NCBI GenBank assembly: GCA_965603355.1
Contig: CBFDCQ010000062.1
Location: 1-19,314 of the forward strand
DNA from: CBFDCQ01 sp965603355
Lineage (GTDB): Bacteria; Hydrogenedentota; CAZGCA01; CBFDCQ01
Direction: 5' to 3'
DNA length: 19,314 nt
The notes beneath the pieces were generated by a model. It had not been told where the DNA came from. It ran no database searches and saw only the letters and a program-made list of their open reading frames with translations. This document shows, piece after piece, positions 15,188-19,314 of this stretch (position 1 is the stretch's first letter; every line of letters begins with the position of its first letter). The translations under genes and the position numbers were made by a program.

Positions 15188-16234
15188 ATGCGTTACGAAA
15201 CACTCTCATCAATGGTGATCTCAGTTTCCCTTGCGCTTCTAGCTGTCGGCTGCGAGCCGCCGATAGCCAGCGAGGCTGATTCCAACGCGCAACGGCCAGC
15301 GGCTCGATCCGAGGATGTGTCTCGTTCCACTGTGTTCGGCGTCGTCAAGGATTCTGAAGGGAAGCCTGTGCCCAGGGCTACCGTGCTCGCGATGAAAGGT
15401 TGGCGCCGGGACAGTGGACACACGATCTGTCGAACCGATGATCAAGGTCGCTTCTGCTTCCCAGGCCTTATCGACGGGGTTTGGTTTTTCTCGGTTGATG
15501 ACACAAGGTACGCGAAGGAATGGCACCACGAGAGAGGCAGGGGTCTCACCCTCCCGGTAGACGCAGGGGAGCTAGAGATCCAGCTTTCTCGCCCCTGTAG
15601 GTTTACGGGCCAGGTGGTGGACGACGGGGGTGAACCCGTGCCAAATGCAAACGTTACTCTTGTGTGGGAAGTTCTAGAACGCACGGGCCGTCCTGCTCAA
15701 GGTCACTTCCACGATTTGCGCAACGTCTTAACGAACTCCCACGGTCGCTTCGTTTTCGAACGTTTGCGGTCCGGTACAATCTCATTCCTCCTTGACCATC
15801 CTGACTTCGCTCGCACACTCGTAGAGGATGTCCCGTTGGAAAGGAGTGGTGAGACGTTCACCATCAACAAAGGGTTATCTCTCGAAGGGCGTGCAATATA
15901 CGAGGGCAAACCCGTTCCGGGAGTCCCTATTTATGCTGGTGTCACCGCGTTGAATGCGCGACCTATGGGTGCATGGTTCGTGACGACAGACGAATCCGGC
16001 GGATTCTTGATCGAACGTATCCCAGATCTGAGTTTTCTCTCCCAAGAGACCCAAGCTGTCTACCTGAAAGTAGTCGGTGACACGTGGGCTTCTCCGAGGT
16101 ATACAATAATGCCATCAAGGGCTAAGGAGTACCCATTTGCCGAAGTGCAGATTCGGCAGAAAGAGCATGAGGCAGAGGGACCGCGCGAGGTGCTCATACA
16201 AACCACGGAGAAGAACCTCGACAAATCGAGCTAA
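15188..16234 (+). CDS. Cassette 4: lipoprotein with carboxypeptidase-regulatory-like domains
   Basis: The ATG at 15188 follows a strong AGGAGGG. The 348-residue product starts with a lipoprotein signal (MRYETLSSMVISVSLALLAVGC, lipobox AVGC, lipid-bearing Cys22). Repeated beta-sandwich units follow: FGVVKDSEGKPVPRATVLAMKG ... DDQGRFCFPGL, then FTGQVVDDGGEPVPNANVTL ... NSHGRFVFERL, then a weaker third (LEGRAIYEGKPVPGVPIYAG ... DESGGFLIERI). This is the CarboxypepD_reg-like pattern common in Planctomycetota and Bacteroidota surface proteins. The role is probably structural or adhesive in the envelope. The stop codon at 16232-16234 lies inside the R'' box of attC4, so gene and recombination site overlap. 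No enzyme domain is visible. Confidence 0.8.
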   Translation: MRYETLSSMVISVSLALLAVGCEPPIASEADSNAQRPAARSEDVSRSTVFGVVKDSEGKPVPRATVLAMKGWRRDSGHTICRTDDQGRFCFPGLIDGVWFFSVDDTRYAKEWHHERGRGLTLPVDAGELEIQLSRPCRFTGQVVDDGGEPVPNANVTLVWEVLERTGRPAQGHFHDLRNVLTNSHGRFVFERLRSGTISFLLDHPDFARTLVEDVPLERSGETFTINKGLSLEGRAIYEGKPVPGVPIYAGVTALNARPMGAWFVTTDESGGFLIERIPDLSFLSQETQAVYLKVVGDTWASPRYTIMPSRAKEYPFAEVQIRQKEHEAEGPREVLIQTTEKNLDKSS

Positions 16235-16289
16235 CCACTCGCTGCACCCGACAGGCTGACACCTGCGGGTGAGCTCGACAACGTTATAC
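16229..16289 (+). other. attC site 4, last of the array
   Basis: R'' AGCTAAC (16229-16235) exactly complements GTTAGCT at the start of cassette 4. R' is GTTATAC (16283-16289). Inner pairs are CACCCG with CGGGTG and CAGG with CCTG. The GTTATAC end implies that the next sequence once belonged to a GTTATAC-class cassette or the array end; no further R'' is found. Confidence 0.82.
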
Positions 16290-16342
16290 ACTCGATTCTA
16301 ATCCAACATGAATTTCATCTGATCCTCCGCTGCTGCCCGGCC

Positions 16343-16351
16343 TGTTATACT
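16343..16351 (+). promoter_or_regulatory. Candidate extended -10 promoter element
   Basis: TGTTATACT is an extended -10 (TG-n-TATACT) about 165 bases before the RACo-like start. No convincing -35 is needed for this class and none is seen. It also contains a GTTATAC string, which may only be coincidence with the integron core. Confidence 0.3.
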
Positions 16352-16515
16352 ACATAATGATCCGCCAGGTAAGCGATTCTTCAGCAACCCCCCACTCGCC
16401 GTCCTTCTTGTGCGAATGGCTGTTGTTGTGCTAGTGTGGCGCAGGTACCGATAGCGTTACGTGCAGTTTTGGCGCATTCTCGTGTGAAATGTAGAACTGC
16501 GAATTGAGCGAGTAC

Positions 16516-18327
16516 ATGTCTTCTTACGAGATTGTTTTTCAACCATCGGGCAAGCGAGGTCGATGTCAAGTCGACCAATCACTTCTGGAGGCCGCCAGAC
16601 AGATCGGATTGGACCTGGTGAGCGTCTGCGGCGGTGCAGGGAAATGTCATCGCTGCAAGGTCACCGTTTTGGAGGGACAAGTCTCCCCTCATACGGCTAC
16701 CGAACTGACGGCTTTCTCACCGGAGGAGCTGGAATCTGGGATACGTCTCGCCTGCCAGGCGTATCCCGCCGGCAACTGCGAACTCAACGTGCCTCCCGAG
16801 TCGATGACCGCACCGCAAAGAACGCAGGTGGAAGGACTGGAGGTCGCGGTCCCATTGGAGCCGCCGGTTCAGGCGTACCATTTGCGGTTTTCTTCATCCG
16901 AACCGAGGGTAAGCGCTGACAGTTTGCTCCAGGCGCTGAACGAGCAGCATCAGTTGAGCTGTGCGGGCGTGGATGCGGAACTGCTCAGTACCCTTCCCGT
17001 CCAGCTCCCGTCCTGGGACTGGCAGTGCCAGGCCACGATCCGGCAAGGTGAAGTGGTGGCGGTTGGCCCGTGGCCGAGTCGCCAGCTGGGGTTGGCAGTA
17101 GACCTCGGGACGACCAAGATCGCCGGTTACCTGGTCGATCTGAGTACCGGGCGGACTCTGGCGGCCAAGGCGATCATGAACCCCCAGACCAGTTACGGGG
17201 ACGATGTTATTAGTAGAATTGCCCGCGTCCTCGACTCAACGGTCGAGGGTGAACGTTTGCAGAAACTGGCAGCAGGCGCGCTCGATAATCTGCTCGGTGA
17301 CCTGTGTGCCGAGGTCGGCGCTGACGTAACGCAGACCGTGGAAATTGCCGTGGCAGGCAACACCGCCATGCACCATCTGTTCCTGGGCCTGCCGGTCGAT
17401 CGGCTCGCACGGGCGCCTTTCGAGCCCGCGGTCAGTGCCGCTCAAGACGTGAAAGGTCGCGATCTGGGTCTGCGCATTGCGCCGGGCGCGTACGTTCACC
17501 TGTTGCCCAACATCGCCGGCTTTGTCGGTGGCGATCACGTGGCCATGCTCTTGGCAACAGAGGCGTGGCAGGCTGACGGCCCGACGTTGGCCCTGGACAT
17601 CGGGACCAACACGGAGGTTTCTTTAGTCAAGAATGGCGAGATAACCGCTGTCTCGTGCGCCTCCGGCCCGGCATTCGAAGGAGGTCACATCAAGGACGGT
17701 ATGCGCGCGGCGAATGGAGCCATTGAATGGGTCCGGATAGATGACGACGGCGTGCAGTACCAGACCATCGGTGACGCTCCCCCGATTGGCGTCTGCGGGT
17801 CGGGCGTGCTGGATGCGATGGCGCAACTCTACCTGGCCGGAATCATCGACTCGGGCGGTAAAGTTCAGGACAACCATCCGCGCGTGCGTACCGGTGAAGA
17901 TGGACGCGAGTTCGTGCTGGTCGGCGAGGATGAACGGGACGGACGTCCGGCCATCGTCATCACCCAGAAGGACGTGCGAGAGTTGCAGTTGGCCAAAGCG
18001 GCCGTTCGCACAGGTATACAGGTGCTCCTTCAAGCGAACGGTTGCTCCGATGACGATCTCCGTCAGGTGATAATTGCCGGGGCATTCGGCACGTACATAG
18101 ATGTGTCCAGCGCGATCACGATCGGCATGCTGCCATCGCTCCCCCTGGAACGCTTCCGGCAGGTGGGAAACGCTGCCGGCACGGGAGCCAGGCTGGCTTT
18201 GATCTCGCTCAGTAAACGGGTCGAGGCGCAGACCATAGCCGACCGCGTGCGTTATATCGAACTGAGCACCGACCCTCGCTTCCAGGATCTCTTCATTCAA
18301 GCGATGCGACTGTTGAACCCCACATAG
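16516..18327 (+). CDS. RACo-like 2Fe-2S/ASKHA corrinoid activation protein
   Basis: The ATG at 16516 gives 603 residues; a TTG at 16504 is an alternative and neither has a strong Shine-Dalgarno. The N-terminus is a plant-type 2Fe-2S ferredoxin domain with Cys38-GGAGK-Cys44-HR-Cys47 and Cys80. A linker domain follows, then a large ASKHA-type ATPase region (AVDLGTTK at D196, ALDIGTNTEVSL at D361, ASGPAFEGGHIKDGMRA, VIIAGAFGTYID near the end). This is the architecture of RACo/RamA-type reductive activators, which use ATP to return inactive cob(II)alamin to cob(I)alamin on corrinoid proteins of methyltransferase systems. No corrinoid protein or methyltransferase is seen in the window; one may lie downstream. 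It is a soluble protein by sequence. Confidence 0.85.
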   Translation: MSSYEIVFQPSGKRGRCQVDQSLLEAARQIGLDLVSVCGGAGKCHRCKVTVLEGQVSPHTATELTAFSPEELESGIRLACQAYPAGNCELNVPPESMTAPQRTQVEGLEVAVPLEPPVQAYHLRFSSSEPRVSADSLLQALNEQHQLSCAGVDAELLSTLPVQLPSWDWQCQATIRQGEVVAVGPWPSRQLGLAVDLGTTKIAGYLVDLSTGRTLAAKAIMNPQTSYGDDVISRIARVLDSTVEGERLQKLAAGALDNLLGDLCAEVGADVTQTVEIAVAGNTAMHHLFLGLPVDRLARAPFEPAVSAAQDVKGRDLGLRIAPGAYVHLLPNIAGFVGGDHVAMLLATEAWQADGPTLALDIGTNTEVSLVKNGEITAVSCASGPAFEGGHIKDGMRAANGAIEWVRIDDDGVQYQTIGDAPPIGVCGSGVLDAMAQLYLAGIIDSGGKVQDNHPRVRTGEDGREFVLVGEDERDGRPAIVITQKDVRELQLAKAAVRTGIQVLLQANGCSDDDLRQVIIAGAFGTYIDVSSAITIGMLPSLPLERFRQVGNAAGTGARLALISLSKRVEAQTIADRVRYIELSTDPRFQDLFIQAMRLLNPT

Positions 18328-18411
18328 TCAGAGAGCAACCAGTGCGGCACTGCTCGCCGCGCCCCGGGCTGACCGGACAGAGAAACCGGTTACTGATTCC
18401 ATTAAACCTCC

Positions 18412-18440
18412 TTGCTTTGGAGACCAATAAAGGTTATGAT
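18412..18440 (+). promoter_or_regulatory. Candidate promoter for the amidinotransferase gene
   Basis: TTGCTT (18412-18417) and TATGAT (18435-18440) are 17 bases apart, about 78 bases before the ATG at 18518. The -10 matches five of six consensus bases and the -35 three. It suggests the amidinotransferase can be transcribed separately from the RACo-like gene. Confidence 0.35.
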
Positions 18441-18517
18441 TTCTTCAAGGGTTTGTCTCTGGACCATTCAACCACAATGAGAAATAGACTGTTGTCTCTG
18501 TTAAGGAGAACATTGGC

Positions 18518-19314
18518 ATGGCAAAGATGGTGAATTGCTGGAACGAGTGGGACCCGTTGAAGCGAGTGATTGTGGGAAGGCCTGAGGGCACCAATATCCC
18601 CGCTCCGGAGCCTGCCTGGTGGTATAACCACCCGGAAGGCGGGTACCCGCTGGGGAATTATGGCCCGTTCCCGCAGGAGATGGTGGAAAAAGCCAACGAG
18701 CAGATGGACTATTTCGTACAGACGATGGAGAAGCGCGGCATCGTCGTGGATCGAGTGGTGGTTCATCCTGCCATGCTTGATCGGCGAGCGGTCTCGACGC
18801 CGGATTGGACCCAGTTGAACCAGCACGGGGTCAACAATGTCCGTGACGTGTTTGTTGCGGTTGGCAACGAGATCATGGAAGCCACGACGTCGCGCCGATC
18901 GCGGTACTATGAGTATCTGAACCTGCGGCCGATCTTTGAACGGTACTTCAAGGAGGATCCCGAGTTCCTGTGGACGGCGGCGCCAAAACCCCGTCTGACC
19001 GATGAGTCATACGTGGACAACTACTACTACATGTTTGAAAACGTCTGGACTGAGGAGGAAAAGCTGAAGCGGCTGCACAACTGGGAGTTCCATCTCACAG
19101 AGAAGGAGCCGCTCTGGGATGCCGCGGACGCGGCGCGGTTCGGCAAGGACATCTTCTGGCAGGCCTCCAGCCTGACGAACAGGGGCGGGATGGACTGGCT
19201 GAAACGCTATTTTGGCGCTAAGGGCATCCGCGTGCACCACGTGTTGTTTGACAACAGCCTTCACCCGTGGCACATCGACGTGAACATGCTGCCGTTGCGG
19301 CCGGGGCTGGCGGT
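18518..19314 (+). CDS. Glycine amidinotransferase family protein, 3'-truncated by window edge
   Basis: The ATG at 18518 has AAGGAG at 18503-18508. The frame stays open to the end, giving 265 complete codons. The start (CWNEWDPLKRVIVGRPEG) and the blocks VRDVFVAVGNEIMEA (R109-D110), WTAAPKPRLTDESY, WDAAD (200-204), GKDIFWQASSLTN, GGMDWLKRYFG and PWHIDVNMLPLRPG (H252-I-D254) follow arginine:glycine amidinotransferase in order. They include the active-site His and an Asp of the catalytic set. The catalytic Cys lies further on, outside the window. The enzyme moves an amidino group from arginine to an amine such as glycine, making guanidinoacetate and ornithine. Bacterial relatives can use other amines, so the acceptor is uncertain. 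Confidence 0.88.
   Translation, partial: MAKMVNCWNEWDPLKRVIVGRPEGTNIPAPEPAWWYNHPEGGYPLGNYGPFPQEMVEKANEQMDYFVQTMEKRGIVVDRVVVHPAMLDRRAVSTPDWTQLNQHGVNNVRDVFVAVGNEIMEATTSRRSRYYEYLNLRPIFERYFKEDPEFLWTAAPKPRLTDESYVDNYYYMFENVWTEEEKLKRLHNWEFHLTEKEPLWDAADAARFGKDIFWQASSLTNRGGMDWLKRYFGAKGIRVHHVLFDNSLHPWHIDVNMLPLRPGLA

Larger units (their letters stand above)
12368..16289 (+). mobile_element. Integron gene-cassette array without integrase (CALIN-like)
   Basis: Core sites lie at 12514 (GTTAGGC), 13258 (GTTAGGT), 14167 (GTTAGGC), 15164 (GTTAGCT) and 16283 (GTTATAC). They delimit four ORF cassettes: 12515-13258, 13259-14167, 14168-15164 and 15165-16283. Each cassette ends in an attC whose R'' box exactly complements the cassette's own first seven bases, as expected when recombination occurs between G and TT of GTTRRRY. 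All genes read toward their attC. No tyrosine-recombinase intI frame exists in the window, and upstream and downstream neighbours are ordinary genes. Confidence 0.85.

Noticed and set aside
12368..16289. Clinical class 1 integron
   Set aside because: No intI1, qacE-delta or sul1 is seen, and no cassette encodes a known resistance gene.
12363..16350. CRISPR array
   Set aside because: The repeats are integron core sites spaced by whole genes, with no regular spacers and no cas genes.
16344..16350. GTTATAC as the end of a fifth cassette
   Set aside because: The 60 bases from 16284 to 16344 contain no GTATAAC-type R'' box or stem; the string fits an extended -10 promoter element equally well.
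18380..18391. Rho-independent terminator after the RACo-like gene
   Set aside because: ACCGG and CCGGT can form a small hairpin, but no T run follows.

Overview
The window is bacterial, of moderate to high GC, and almost every gene reads on the + strand. Large secreted proteins, VCBS repeats, a transglutaminase remnant, carboxypeptidase-regulatory-like lipoprotein domains and solitary secreted M24 proteins suggest a Planctomycetota-like or related bacterium such as Hydrogenedentota, probably environmental. That assignment is inference from protein style; no rRNA or intact tRNA is present to test it.

Region 1 (1-3482) is fructan-directed. It holds the 3' part of a GH32 gene cut by the window edge, then a secreted multidomain levanase/fructanase-type GH32. 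Region 2 (3483-7679) holds a possible tiny ORF ending in a tRNA-like 3' tail, then a secreted fusion of seven VCBS/FG-GAP-type calcium-loop repeats with a class C beta-lactamase-type serine hydrolase domain, then a decayed 3' fragment of a transglutaminase-family gene. Region 3 (7680-12105) is a tandem set of three secreted M24 (Xaa-Pro peptidase/creatinase fold) paralogues. The first two have lost the segment carrying both metal-binding aspartates; the third keeps it.

Region 4 (about 12361-16289) is the most notable part: an integron gene-cassette array with no integrase in view (CALIN-like). Four ORF-bearing cassettes follow one another. Each begins at a GTTRRRY-type core site and ends in an attC whose R'' box is the exact reverse complement of that cassette's own first seven bases (GTTAGGC/GCCTAAC, GTTAGGT/ACCTAAC, GTTAGGC/GCCTAAC, GTTAGCT/AGCTAAC). 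Their cargo is a multi-pass membrane protein, a membrane-anchored TPR protein, a PD-(D/E)XK nuclease with a defence-type N-terminal domain, and a lipoprotein with regulatory-like beta-sandwich domains. A short ORF-less cassette-like unit with GTTATAC cores precedes them, and a promoter-like sequence lies further upstream.

Region 5 (16290-19314) returns to chromosomal-type genes: a RACo-like 2Fe-2S/ASKHA activator of corrinoid proteins, and the 5' part of a glycine amidinotransferase gene that runs off the window. The cassette array thus sits as an accessory block between ordinary metabolic and secreted-enzyme genes.
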